A stretch of 64,000 nucleotides of DNA. Origin: Mastacembelus armatus. Its lineage: Eukaryota; Chordata; Actinopteri; Synbranchiformes; Mastacembelidae. Of the stretch, positions 53,321 to 64,000 are shown piece by piece (position 1 is the stretch's first letter; the number at the start of each line of letters is the position of its first letter). The stretch lies in assembly GCF_900324485.2 (NCBI RefSeq), contig NC_046641.1, positions 7,785,299 through 7,849,298 on the forward strand, given 5' to 3'. The position numbers and the translations under genes are program-made. The notes below the pieces were generated by a model, which made no database searches, had not been told where the DNA came from, and worked only from the letters and a program-made list of their open reading frames with translations.

Positions 53321-55557
53321 TCAAAAGTACAGCCTGATAGCACAGCTAACATGGATAGAGATTCTAGCCTATAGTAGCCTACGCAGTTACAAAGTATAAG
53401 CATATGTGACCAGACAAAGATAAATGAACCTCACCAGTGTTGCTCAGCTGTTTCATGAATGTGGCTGACAGTCACGGGGAGCAGAGGTCATATTTCACAA
53501 TGGTTCTTCCAGATTGCTCAGCAGTATTATGACCATATGGAAGCCATGGACATAAAGATATAGCTGCAATGATTTTTGAGAAGGCATGAGACCAAATCAT
53601 ATTTCATATTCAGGGTTAGCATTAATCACAGCTATCATGCCTGCTCTGCACACTGAACTAAATACTGAACTACATATTCATATACTATATATTTTTGTTG
53701 TATATGGATTAGAACTGTACATATAGAAGGTTGCCAGTGGTGAGTGATGTTGAGCTAAATGCTGAGGGTGGTTTTTGTGGTGATCAGCAGATTAAAGGAG
53801 CATTGTTGCTGGGGCGGAGGGATGTGGTCTGCAGCTGTCTGTTTCAGCTAAATCATACCTGGTTGAGTGTGTGTGTGTGTGTGTGAGGTGCAAGCATTTG
53901 GCTCGATAAGGGATTGTGCAGCTGGCCAACACATATGCTGGCATCATGGCCACCCTGACACTCAGGAGCCCTCTCTGCAAGAAACACTCTCATAGAACAT
54001 CTTGAATCAGGCCACATACTATATTATCAGTGTACATGCAAATTATGAAGTTTACATGGCAACCCCCTCCCCCCAATCCCACATGTGCTTACAAAGGTCT
54101 TCTTACACGGTTAAAAATGTCTTCTCTGTTTATTAATAATGCCAATCTCTCAACTGTGTCTTAAAGCCCATAATCCCGAGAAAGATGAAGCACAACAACA
54201 TGTGCTGAGTGCAGAGTATGTGGATCACCCCTTTTCTGGAGGCTGCAATAGTGCAGGGTTTTGTCCAAATATTTTCTTAGAGTCCCAGCTTCTTTTTTTT
54301 TGTAGGCAGTTAACCTTCCCACATACAGCTCTGAAGAGTGACACGTGGCTTTGACATTGACTTTAGGCCTGTTTTGAGATTGTTACAGGCCAATTTGTCA
54401 GCATTCACCACGAGGCAGACAGTGAGATGTGTTTGAAGGGGCCTCACATATGGGCCTTTTGTGTTTTAACAGTGTCCCGCTTCCTCTGTTAGAAACCTTA
54501 AGCATGAGCATAATGGGAAGGCCACGTTCCACAACCAGTTGGTCTCATTTCATTAATGTGCTCTGGCCAGGGACCTACCATAACACAACTTATCCCTGTT
54601 GGCCCATTCCTCTGCTGGACGCACACTGCCTTTCTTCCTCTAATTACATTTTATGATAATAATCACCACTTGTAATGGGTCAATGTAATTATCAGCTGTC
54701 TGCTGAGTAGAGAAGAATAGTATTATGAATGGGAAATGCTTATATCTCTGCCTTCAGTACAATGCAAGTTGTACAGTAAGCAGAGATGGAGATGCAGACA
54801 AGACAAGGCCAAGGTCTGGTCTGGCAATCAGTCACTGTCGGGGCAACTTGATTAAAGGAAATGGAAACTTTGAATGTGTGTTTTTAGTCGTACTTTCAGC
54901 CTGTCTGGGTGATAGCAACAGCAAAACAGATGCTGAAACAATTAGGGCAAGTCAGAGGATGTTTTTGCTCCCACTTTGACCGCCTCCCCTTCTCTCGCCT
55001 TGTGATTGCACATCAAAGTTGCCGACAGAGTGTAAAAGTTGATTTTATTGTTTGACTCCTTAAAGCAGTTGTCAGTTTTTAAAGGAGCCGGGGCTGTGGG
55101 TTGCAGACAGGCTGAGAGCCCAGACAGCCTCAGAACAGACCAGCTCCTGCAAACACACAGTGTCAAGTGGTGTGTGTATATACCAAATACTCACATCTGT
55201 TACAAGGTATGTTAGATGTATTAAAGATGTTATTATAATCAGGCTTCCATCCAAATATCACAAAAGTTTTTACCGAATATCCAAGGACTCTACAAAGAAA
55301 TACGAGTCAAGTGTGTTTTCAACCATCCTCATTATGCAAACAGCAGGAGGTGAGAGCATCAAAATAAACAGCGAGTGCTGAAGAGGATGCAGTGTCAATC
55401 CGACCTGAAACTATATATTTTTTTAATTTTTACGTATAAGTTTGAATTAGAGAGTCTGACTTTAAAGATGCTTTGGCTGAACTTGACCCACCTGATAGAG
55501 ATATAATGTCAAGACTACATGACAAATCACGCAAGAGGACAGCACACCGTCAGAATG

Positions 55558-55558
<1 letters not shown>
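53321..55558. other. Gene desert, part 6
   Basis: No gene is seen. It contains a short (GT)n run at about 53867-53884 and long non-repetitive stretches such as 54310-54620 that might be conserved non-coding sequence. Confidence 0.4.
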
Positions 55559-55598
<40 letters not shown>

Positions 55599-55609
55599 GC
55601 GCGCGCACG

Positions 55610-55642
<33 letters not shown>
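55559..55642. repeat. (CA)n microsatellite with a GC-alternating centre
   Basis: 84 bp of strictly alternating purine and pyrimidine: (AC)n, then a GCGCGC-containing middle, then (AC)n again. Confidence 0.97.
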
Positions 55643-55644
<2 letters not shown>

Positions 55645-58600
55645 CTTATGGTTTGTTTGCTCTGAGAGGGAGAGGGTCGGCCTTATCTCAGAGGTGACTG
55701 ATTTACAGTTTGTTGCTGTCTGTCAAACAGCTGACAGATGGGGAAAACAATGCAGACTCCGCCACACTGTCGCCACTGTTAGATACGCCAGTGGCAAGAA
55801 TGTTGAGCCCCGCTCCTTAAGTTTGATGTGGAGGTTAACAGCCACCATAAAAGTGTGACACTAGAACATTGACTTCATTGTTTTGTACCTGTGATAACTA
55901 CTGAACCTGCTAAAAATCACTTAACAGGACTGAAGGCAGGTCTGGTTTAGCAGCAGTTAGCAACCAGTCCTATAGTAATAGTAAGTAAACACAGCTGCTC
56001 AAATTAAAAGGGCTTTCTTAAAGCTCTTAGAAAAACATAGTCACACTTGGCACTGAAATAAGAACAGAAATGTATCACAGGTTTAGCTGACATTGTTTTG
56101 GCTGTAAATCTTATGAAATATAAATAGTTTAGAATATTTCTGGCAGGCTCATAGTGTGGGACACCACTTGCTGCATATTTTAGCAAGTTTTATAAAAGGC
56201 TCTTTTAGAGTTTTCCCTGGCGAAGCTCCAGTTTTCAGTTTCAGCACTCCCCACTGAATAGCCAGAACCTGGTTGCGTTTTTTGCTCAGGGCAAATTTTA
56301 AGATTAAAAAAAAGTAAGAAAAAAATTTTGTTTTCTTGTCTGAGTATTTTTGAGAGGTTCTGCCTCCTGGTCTTTCTCGGTGCTAGTCAGGTCTGTGCTG
56401 TCGATCTCGTTCCCTTCCTGAGGGAAATTATCCTTTCACAGTCAAAGTTCCACAGTTTTCACATGGGCCACTGTTTTGACTTCTCATGGCAGGTTTTGTG
56501 TCTGTTGCTCAATAACAGTAATAATAATCATATAATCATATAATCATAGACTTGAAATACAATGAGTACTTATTGATTATGAGATCTTGACACACTCTGT
56601 CATTTCAGAATAAGAGGTTTGGTCTGATAATTTAGAATAAGAATTTAAAAAAACAACCAGACAATGTGTAAAACATCCCAGATAACTGGGTTTGAATATC
56701 ACATTAACACTCAAAACACATATTCCACAAGTAATATGCAGTGAAGTAGCTGTGAAACTGTTGTAAAAGAGCAAGTAAAATTTGAGTGTGTAGGCACAGA
56801 CTAATTTCCTCCTAATTGAGCCACCAGGTTTTTGTTTTGTCAGGAGATTTTGGGCCAAATGGAGTCAGATTCCCGCAGATCTCCTGGGATGATGGGAGGG
56901 CTGGTCTGGAGTCTAGCAAAGCCTGGAGATCCCAGCAGTTTTCTGGCTCCTTAATCCCTGTCATTACCTCCACTGCACAGAGAAAAGTGACTCCCTTCTC
57001 ATCAACCCTGTCCTTTGTCCCTTTAGTTCTTCCCTTACACCCTCTCTTTCATTAGGCTCAGCTCCCGCTTCTTTATTTTCCCCTCTGCTCTTTCTTACCT
57101 TTTCTACCATTCTGCTGGTTTTATTGTTCAACAGCACAATTTATTTAAAAAATACTTGTTTTAGAGATATTTTTAATTAAAGCCAAGACTACCAACATGA
57201 GAAATGTTTGTGTCACATCTGAAAACCACTGTCTTGACCTATTTTTGCACTTCCACAGAGACAACCATCTGTAAAGTAACATTCAATCACACCCAGTTCT
57301 AAATAAATAGCTTAATTTGGGCAAATACAAAACACAAGTGTGACTGACAGAAGCATCTCCGGTGGAGAGGATAAACTGTCCCATTGTAGCACATCCTGTG
57401 GCGCTTGCTGTTTTGACCACTGACAAACACACACAGTGTTGTGGGGAGACAGAGGATGAGTGCGGGGGTGGTCCAGAGCATCCAGAAGGGAGAAGGGAAA
57501 CACCTTGTGACCCCTTTGTTCCTGACCAAGCTACTGGAGGTGAGGAGACAAAGGATGGACAAGCAGAGAGCACCGCTGGACAGCTGCAATATGGGTCACC
57601 CAGTGCTGTTGGCTTACTCCGAACATCCTGATTACCAAATTAATCTATTGTACAAGTGCTAAAACCATCTAATCTAAAAGAAAATGTGTCAAATGAAGCA
57701 CATTTATACCATAAGTAGTGGCACAAATTAAGTGGAATAAAAACAAGTGGAGCATTTTGAAGATAATAAGAAAGAAGTTATTACTAACAAACAGTCAAGA
57801 TTGTGTTTCTTGTGGCAACAATAATCAACAAATGTAGGTTGAATCCAGCTGGGTCATATTTGGGTTTTGATGCAGATATCAAACCCGGCTGTCTCCCAAG
57901 CACAGACAGCATGATTCCTGATGCAGATAAACCCTCTGCTGCATTGGACTCATCCAAAGAAAACCTCAGTTTGATTCAAGCGTATGTTTACTGATACAGA
58001 ACTAAAGTTGAATGATTACCACTGGAGCAGTTTGCATCAGCACAGTGCAGCACCAAATAACAAATGAACAAGGAGGTAGAGGTGTGTTATTGTACCCCAG
58101 TCTACAGATGTCCTATAAACTCTATACCCACAGTCGACACTGACTCAACATCACTTGAGACAATTTATCATATTGTGTGTAGCTCCTCTGGAGACACAAG
58201 AGGTGTTATATGACTTTTTTTATCATATACAATAATACTCTCCCAACCCTGTGAACAGTCTTTAAGGTGAAAGTAAATTTTTTTTCCAAAGTAGTTAAGA
58301 GTTTAAAAAAAAAGGTTATTAACTGAAAAAGGGGGTTTGTGGGTCAAACACTGAGGACGAGGAGAGCAATGGAGGGTCTTTTAACTTTTTCTCATCCTAG
58401 ATTTATATTTGAATGATTCCCCCTGCAATTCTTTTTTCCTGCAAAAAATGAATAGTGCATCTGGTCATACATAAACAACAGTCATTTTTGGAGACTATGT
58501 CAAAATTATTGTTCCATTAAAATTCTAACATTGATATAGTTACATCATCTTAACTGCCTAAACACTTTTAGACATAAAAGGTAAAATAGTTGGACAAATA

Positions 58601-61600
58601 TTGTATTTTCTATATGATATTGAGATACCGGGAGCGGTTTTTCTTTTGCTTAAGGGATGGTCCAGACATTTTTTATTTATACATTTCATTTATGTATTTT
58701 TATAAAGTAAAACATAAGGTTTACCACCAATACCTACCCCACTCCATTATCTCTATGACAGTTCCTAAATAATGTACCTAAAAGGAGACAGTACGTGTGC
58801 AATAAACAAGAAAAACTGTAAAATCTTTTAACAGGAGACTTTTTCTACCGGACCTACAGTAAACACAAAATTAATAACCATCTGTTGTTTTGATCTATTC
58901 CAGACAACATGCTGAAATAAAAAAAACACTTAACAATTGAATTGCTCATTAAGAGAAAAGAGCTTGGAGCGACAACAATATAACAATAGAGTAGCCTTAT
59001 CAACGCAAACATTTCTTATGATTGGGTGGAAGTCCCTATTTCAATGCTGAGGTCAAGAGTAAGCAGATGTGGAGAAAAGATAACTATGAGATGGCTGACC
59101 TGGAGCTTAAGGGTTTAATTAAGCACATAAAGTATAGTACAATGTCCACTAGGAAGTAAAATGTCACACTATGAAAATATATTTTTCTTTGTATTTGTTC
59201 TTGCAATTTTATTGTACTGGAAATAAAGCCATGTGGGAGATGCTCTGCAGCCAGTGATCCTCAGAGAGCCTGCAGTTTGACCACATGCTCTACCTCTCAG
59301 CAGGAGCAGTGCCCCTGCACACGTGAGGACATGGCACTGGCTCCATGGCACAGGAGTGCGATGTCGTCTGACACAGCAGACTCAGCACTTAGCAAGCCAA
59401 TGCGAAAGGTCCACGGCTGTGGCTCACTGCCAGTGGAGGAGCAGGTTGATGAAAACACAAATCAGAGCTCACTGAGAATTATCTTTATTCCACATCAAGT
59501 GTGTTAAGCAAGGTCCATATGAGCCCAAGACCCCACCTCTTCTCTAACTTGACTCCAGTGACACCACACTGTGACCCCAGGCCCCGGGTCCCTCAGCATG
59601 ATTTGTGGGACCTTGGGGTCTGCTGTACTGGTCACATATCAAGGAAAGGGGTGGGGGGAGATCAGTGTGCTACCAACAATTTTTACACTTCAAACAAACC
59701 TCAGGTCACAGATTACACCTTCAGTCACTTATCTCCTCCTCTGGGCCGACTGGAGCTGACGTGCGTCAATTACAAATGTCCTCCAAGCTGCCTGACCCTG
59801 ACTCCAGTGAGCTTGAGTAAAGATGAGTGTCACACACCTGCCACTCTCCACAGCATATGATAACTTTCTAGCCAATGCCTACAGTTTGTTCTTGCACAAA
59901 CAGAATAACGGACAGTAGCAGTCACGCCACAGCAGCAGGGTCTTTACAGCAGCAGATCAAAAGCAGTCGCAGCTGTGACGGGGAGACATGTGGTCCAGGA
60001 CTGAGAGAGAGAAAACTCTGTGACGCCATGCAGCTGTAGGTGGCAAACCAGCTACAGCAGCAAAATATGACACACAATAAAAGCGTGCAATAATTTCAGG
60101 CCAAAAATGACCCTGAGAGTATTTCCCACGTATTTTATTTGGAAAGAAATGCAAGTAAATCCTCAGTCCCCAGCTGAAAAATCATCCACCCCCCCATAAA
60201 ACTGAGCTCAGGATCAGCAACAGGACTTTATCTTGGCACCTATAAAGGTTACAAGTGAGGAGGTCCTCTGAAGATCCCTAAGACGATGGTCTAATCTGAC
60301 CATCTGTTTCTTATCTACTCGCCTTTATTTTTTAAATTTGCTAATTTATTTGTCTAAGGGATACAGTGCCTGCAAGCAGCAGGCAGCCAATCCTCTCCCT
60401 GGGGAATAAAGTAGAGGTGGGACCCACCTGGTGTGTGTTTGTGTGAGTACTTGAGGTTGAGGGTCAAAGAAGTGTAGAATAAGCATTTGGTGATGCAGCT
60501 TTCCTGTAGCTGGTCTAAGGAGGACGCTGCAACATTTGTGACACCACTTTCCCTGTTTTTGAAATGGATTTTTTTTAAAAACATGATAAAAATGTCATGT
60601 AAGCACAGCTGAGTGATTTTCAGCTGCCGACCAGTGCAGCAGCTGTAAAACCGGTTTATAACATCTCCTCACTTTTGAAAGAGAGATAATCTGCCGTGTT
60701 GGTCTCCCCTCAATGGGCTTTATGTGCACTACAATCACCAGTCACTCAATGCAGGCTGATAAGCTTTGATCTACAAAGCCCTTCCTTTCGTCAAAGCCAT
60801 CTCTCTAAGTCATTTACAGTATAATAATCCACTGCAGCAGCTCCCTGTCATCACCACTAGGAGGCCACAGCTGATCGAAACTAAAGCTGCAGTAAATAAT
60901 GTTGTCCCACTAAAACTCGGTCCGGATCACTGCAGCTTCACAAGTAACATGTCTTGTGAGCTGATTAAATATTTTCTCAGCCTGTTCTTTTACAGACTGA
61001 TGTTTAGGGCAAGAACATTTTTTAAGCTTTTTTTTTTTAATTTCATGCTGATATAAAATGTGTTTAATATTATAGCATTTACAAATGTATTTCCATGTGT
61101 AGTTAAAATGCACAAGGCAGGTTTAAACTCCAAGCCAGTTTTTAGATATTTATTTCCTGCAGAACTGCTCCTCTGCGCGGTGCGCTCCCCCTGACATGCT
61201 TTAGAAATGATGGTGTCAATGCGAAGTTTCCTTTTGTTTTTGTTTCAAACCGGTGTGTTTGCTTGTCCTTTTCTTATGGAGACTAATCCCCAGACTTGAA
61301 AAGTGAATTCACACATCTCACTTTGCATTTCACTGTGTCGCTCTTATTCTGAAGCAGCTCATAATGTTTCTCAGATTTTAGAGCCCGAACAAACACAGAC
61401 TGCAGCCCACAGACTGACTGTGACGCATCTGGCGATTTGCACTTTTCAGCAGCGTTTTAATTGGAGCGATTGTGATGTAAAAGGGGAAAAGCTGAAATGT
61501 TGAGACCTGTTCCGCAAATGTCCAGAACCCACCTAAACCTCGGGGGGACCACAGCACCTCTCTGATTAACAGATATGAGGTGAAAAGTGCGGCAGGGTGG

Positions 61601-61879
61601 GGATGTAGTGGATAATTGATTAGATCAGTTTTTAAACACTATGATGCGGTACAAGTGGCCAGTTTCCATTTAGACCTCTTCCACATTTACTTTTTTACAT
61701 TTTTGCAATAAATAGAAAAAAAAACAAACTTGAAAACCTTTTTGATGCGACCTGATTGGACCCGATCGTAATAGTTAGAAATAACCAAACACGAGGCTTC
61801 TCCCGCAGGTCTTTGTTATTAATTTCACAGCCATGCTACATTCCCAGTGAGGGTTTGATGTGGCTATAAGGGGAGCGTA
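55643..61879. other. Gene desert, part 7
   Basis: No gene is recognised in about 6.2 kb before the receptor. Overlapping frames on both strands around 57280-57660 and 59280-59860 (up to 119 codons) lack any recognisable domain. Mixed-composition stretches at 56820-56960 and 60640-60900 are possible regulatory sequence. A near match to the CTCF core, ccactaggaggccac, lies at 60855-60869. Confidence 0.4.
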
Positions 61880-62144
61880 TCGGGGTGAGGGAGAGCAGGC
61901 GGGGGAGGGCGAAGAGATGTTTTACTGGGGGCGGGGGGGGGTGGGGGTCGTCCTGGGAGGGAACCAGGGGTTTGAAGGGCCGAGTTTAAAAACGCAGCCA
62001 GTCACTCAGTCTCACACACAGGCTGTCCTGTCCTGCAGCTCCTGATTTCTGCTTTGATTCACCACTAAAACCTTGGACCTGTACAGGACTCTATTATTTT
62101 TTACCTTAACTAAGGATTAAAAATCAAATCTTTTCCACTGCAGC
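61880..62144 (+). promoter_or_regulatory. Apelin receptor proximal promoter and 5' UTR
   Basis: A GC-box-like tract (gggggcgggggggggtgggg region, 61926-61946) is followed by a TATA-like tttaaaa at 61985-61991, placing a likely start near 62015. The start codon directly follows ttttccactgcag, which looks like a splice acceptor, so a 5' UTR intron with a further upstream exon cannot be excluded. Confidence 0.45.
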
Positions 62145-63230
62145 ATGGAGGCCACCACTGGGGAATATGCTGATAACTATGAGTATTATGATGACAATGA
62201 GACTGCCTGTGACTTCTCAGAGTGGGAGCCTTCCTACTCCCTCATCCCAGTCCTTTACATGCTCATCTTCATCCTGGGCCTGTCAGGTAATGGCGTGGTA
62301 ATCTTCACTGTCTGGAGATCCAAATCTAAACGCCGGGCTGCAGATGTCTACATAGGAAACCTGGCCCTTGCTGACCTCACCTTTGTTGTAACCCTACCTC
62401 TCTGGGCTGTGTATACAGCGCTGGGTTACCACTGGCCCTTCGGTGTGGCTCTGTGCAAGATCAGCAGCTACGTCGTTCTGGTCAACATGTATGCCAGTGT
62501 TTTCTGCCTCACCTGCCTGAGTTTTGACCGCTACCTGGCCATCGTGCACTCTCTGTCCAGCAGCCGGCTGCGCTCACGGGGCACCATGCTGGCGTCTTTG
62601 GGTGCCATTTGGTTCCTGTCCGGCCTGCTGGCTGTGCCCACGCTGCTGTTCCGCACCACTGTGAACGACCAAAACAGCAACCGCACCACATGTGCTATGG
62701 ACTTCAGCTTGGTAACCATTAACCAGAGGCACGAGCTCCTCTGGATTGCAGGACTCAGCCTGTCCTCCTCTGCCTTGGGTTTTCTTCTGCCTTTCTTGGC
62801 CATGACCATCTTCTACTGCTTCATTGGCTGCACTGTCACACGTCACTTCAACAACCTGCGCAAGGAGGACCAGAAGAAGAAGCGGCTGTTGAAGATCATC
62901 ACCACATTGGTAGTGGTGTTTGCCATCTGCTGGACTCCCTTCCATGTTCTGAAGAGCATGGACGCCCTGTCCTACCTGAACCTGACTCCGAGCACCTGCG
63001 GTTTCCTGAGCTTCCTGCTGCTGGCTCACCCCTACACGACCTGCTTGGCCTACGTCAACAGCTGCCTCAACCCGTTCTTGTACGCCTTCTTTGACCTGCG
63101 TTTTCGTTCCCAGTGTCTGTGCCTGCTCAACCTGAAGAAGGCTATGCATGGCCAGATGAGCTCCATGTCGTCCACGCTCAGCGCCCAGACTCAGAAGTCA
63201 GAGGTTCAGTCTCTGGCCACCAAGGTGTAG
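62145..63230 (+). CDS. aplnra: Apelin receptor (class A GPCR), probably the a paralog
   Basis: A single coding exon gives 361 residues. The apelin receptor binds apelin and Elabela/Toddler at the cell surface, couples to Gi, and in fish guides mesendoderm movement and heart and vessel formation. An acidic, Tyr-rich N-terminus (with NET glycosylation site at N18 and C22) leads to seven membrane helices. Class A landmarks are present: GN49 in helix 1, LALAD76 in helix 2, C103 before helix 3, DRY at 127-129, CWTPFH in helix 6 and NPFLYAF in helix 7. RRAADVYIGNLALADLTFV and the tail SEVQSLATKV are characteristic of apelin receptors. The N-terminus and MSSMSSTLSAQTQKSEVQ tail look more like zebrafish aplnra than aplnrb, recalled from memory; the paralog letter is the less certain part. 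Confidence 0.93.
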   Translation: MEATTGEYADNYEYYDDNETACDFSEWEPSYSLIPVLYMLIFILGLSGNGVVIFTVWRSKSKRRAADVYIGNLALADLTFVVTLPLWAVYTALGYHWPFGVALCKISSYVVLVNMYASVFCLTCLSFDRYLAIVHSLSSSRLRSRGTMLASLGAIWFLSGLLAVPTLLFRTTVNDQNSNRTTCAMDFSLVTINQRHELLWIAGLSLSSSALGFLLPFLAMTIFYCFIGCTVTRHFNNLRKEDQKKKRLLKIITTLVVVFAICWTPFHVLKSMDALSYLNLTPSTCGFLSFLLLAHPYTTCLAYVNSCLNPFLYAFFDLRFRSQCLCLLNLKKAMHGQMSSMSSTLSAQTQKSEVQSLATKV

Positions 63231-64000
63231 AGAGTGAGAGGAAAGGTGGAGCAGGGCTGCAGGACGGTCTGAGCTCCCACCAGTGGAACACTTGTAAAAA
63301 TACAAACTTTATGTGTCCGATGTTCAAAGCTGGTAAGATTAGGTGATGAACTTTGAATTGACACTGCTCACAGTCATGAAGTCCAATGTATGTTCCTCCT
63401 GTTCTACTGCAAGATGCCCTGCATATTGTGGGGACTTGGAGAAGCTGGAGCCAGCTGGCTGAGCTCTTTAGCTGATTTGTTCCTCAAATTCTCAGAGAAA
63501 ATGTCAATTTCTTTTGTTTTCTCCTACTTTCCAAAAGTTCACATTTGTATCATGAAAGGGGGCAGAATTATGATTTTAAAAACACACTGTGTTTGGGGAA
63601 CGGTGAGTCGATTTGCATTGAAATCAGTTTACACTGGATGAAACATAAAGCTGTACAGTATTTTCATACCATAGCATTTTTTCTTTGCGCAGATATATTG
63701 TTATTTTGTTTTAGAAGCACTTGTTAAAAATGTGTGAGCAGGGAAATCAAACAGAGCAGTGGCCTGTTGTTTCTGAAGGTAGAAGCCTGGGAGGGAAGGG
63801 GACGCGAGAGGAAGAAAGGTGCTGCAGCTTAATTATATAGTTTGTGGAGAGGAGACGGGGGCAGACAGGCAGATGGCACAAATGTTGATGGGGAACAGGG
63901 ACGGGGTGAGTTGGGGTGGAGGGTTCTGCAGTGGAGTCACGGCACTAAAGGCAACAAAGGAACTTTCTAAATGTTCCAATTTGATGTATATGTTTTATTT
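63231..64000 (+). other. Apelin receptor 3' UTR and flank
   Basis: Non-coding sequence continues to the window edge. No canonical AATAAA is visible, so the 3' UTR may run past the edge. The short open frames here show no coding character. Confidence 0.5.

Noticed and set aside
57283-57662. Stack of overlapping open frames on both strands
   Set aside because: Mutually overlapping frames in all phases indicate low stop density, not coding; no conserved motif or splice structure is visible.
62574-63149. 191-codon open frame on the minus strand inside the apelin receptor
   Set aside because: It is antisense to a strongly supported receptor coding sequence. The composition (Gln, Val, Ala and Gly rich) is what the reverse of codon-biased, GC-rich coding DNA produces, and no domain is recognisable.

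Overview
The window is nuclear DNA of a ray-finned fish, most likely a percomorph-type teleost. The evidence is compact GT-AG introns in vertebrate genes, a Tc1-type transposon with teleost-style ends, and several interspersed repeats that are widespread in teleost genomes. There is no sign of bacterial, organellar or viral DNA. I recognised seven gene loci from their reconstructed protein sequences. In six of them I placed the exon borders by joining frames across splice signals, and each joined coding sequence stays in frame.

Layout: (1) 1-6.4 kb, minus strand: the first ten coding exons of rasal1, a Ca2+-regulated Ras GTPase-activating protein; the rest of the gene lies beyond the left edge. 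(2) 7.07-8.14 kb, plus: dgcr6, head to head with rasal1. (3) 11.26-14.75 kb, plus: slc7a4 (CAT4-type transporter), with a probable non-coding first exon near 9.2 kb and a long 3' UTR to about 16.7 kb. (4) 16.85-18.25 kb: a Tc1 element with an uninterrupted 346-residue DD34E transposase but a rearranged left end and no right end. (5) 19.4-22.6 kb, minus: ccdc157, divergent from (6) sf3a1 (22.9-27.4 kb, plus), with only 345 bp between the two start codons. (7) 28.4-34.4 kb, plus: tbc1d10a, a Rab GAP. (8) 34.4-62.1 kb: after the tbc1d10a 3' UTR, a gene desert of about 25 kb with diverged repeats, microsatellites, two clean inverted repeats and candidate regulatory sequence. (9) 62.1-63.2 kb, plus: an apelin receptor, probably aplnra, with its coding sequence in one exon.

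The genes do not form one pathway. Their order recalls ancient vertebrate linkage: from memory, the human counterparts of dgcr6, slc7a4, ccdc157, sf3a1 and tbc1d10a lie on 22q11-q12 and RASAL1 lies on 12q24. The desert next to a developmental GPCR is the natural place to look for distant enhancers. I found no CRISPR array, toxin system, virus-like element or clearly new gene system. The most unusual structure is the rearranged Tc1 copy.
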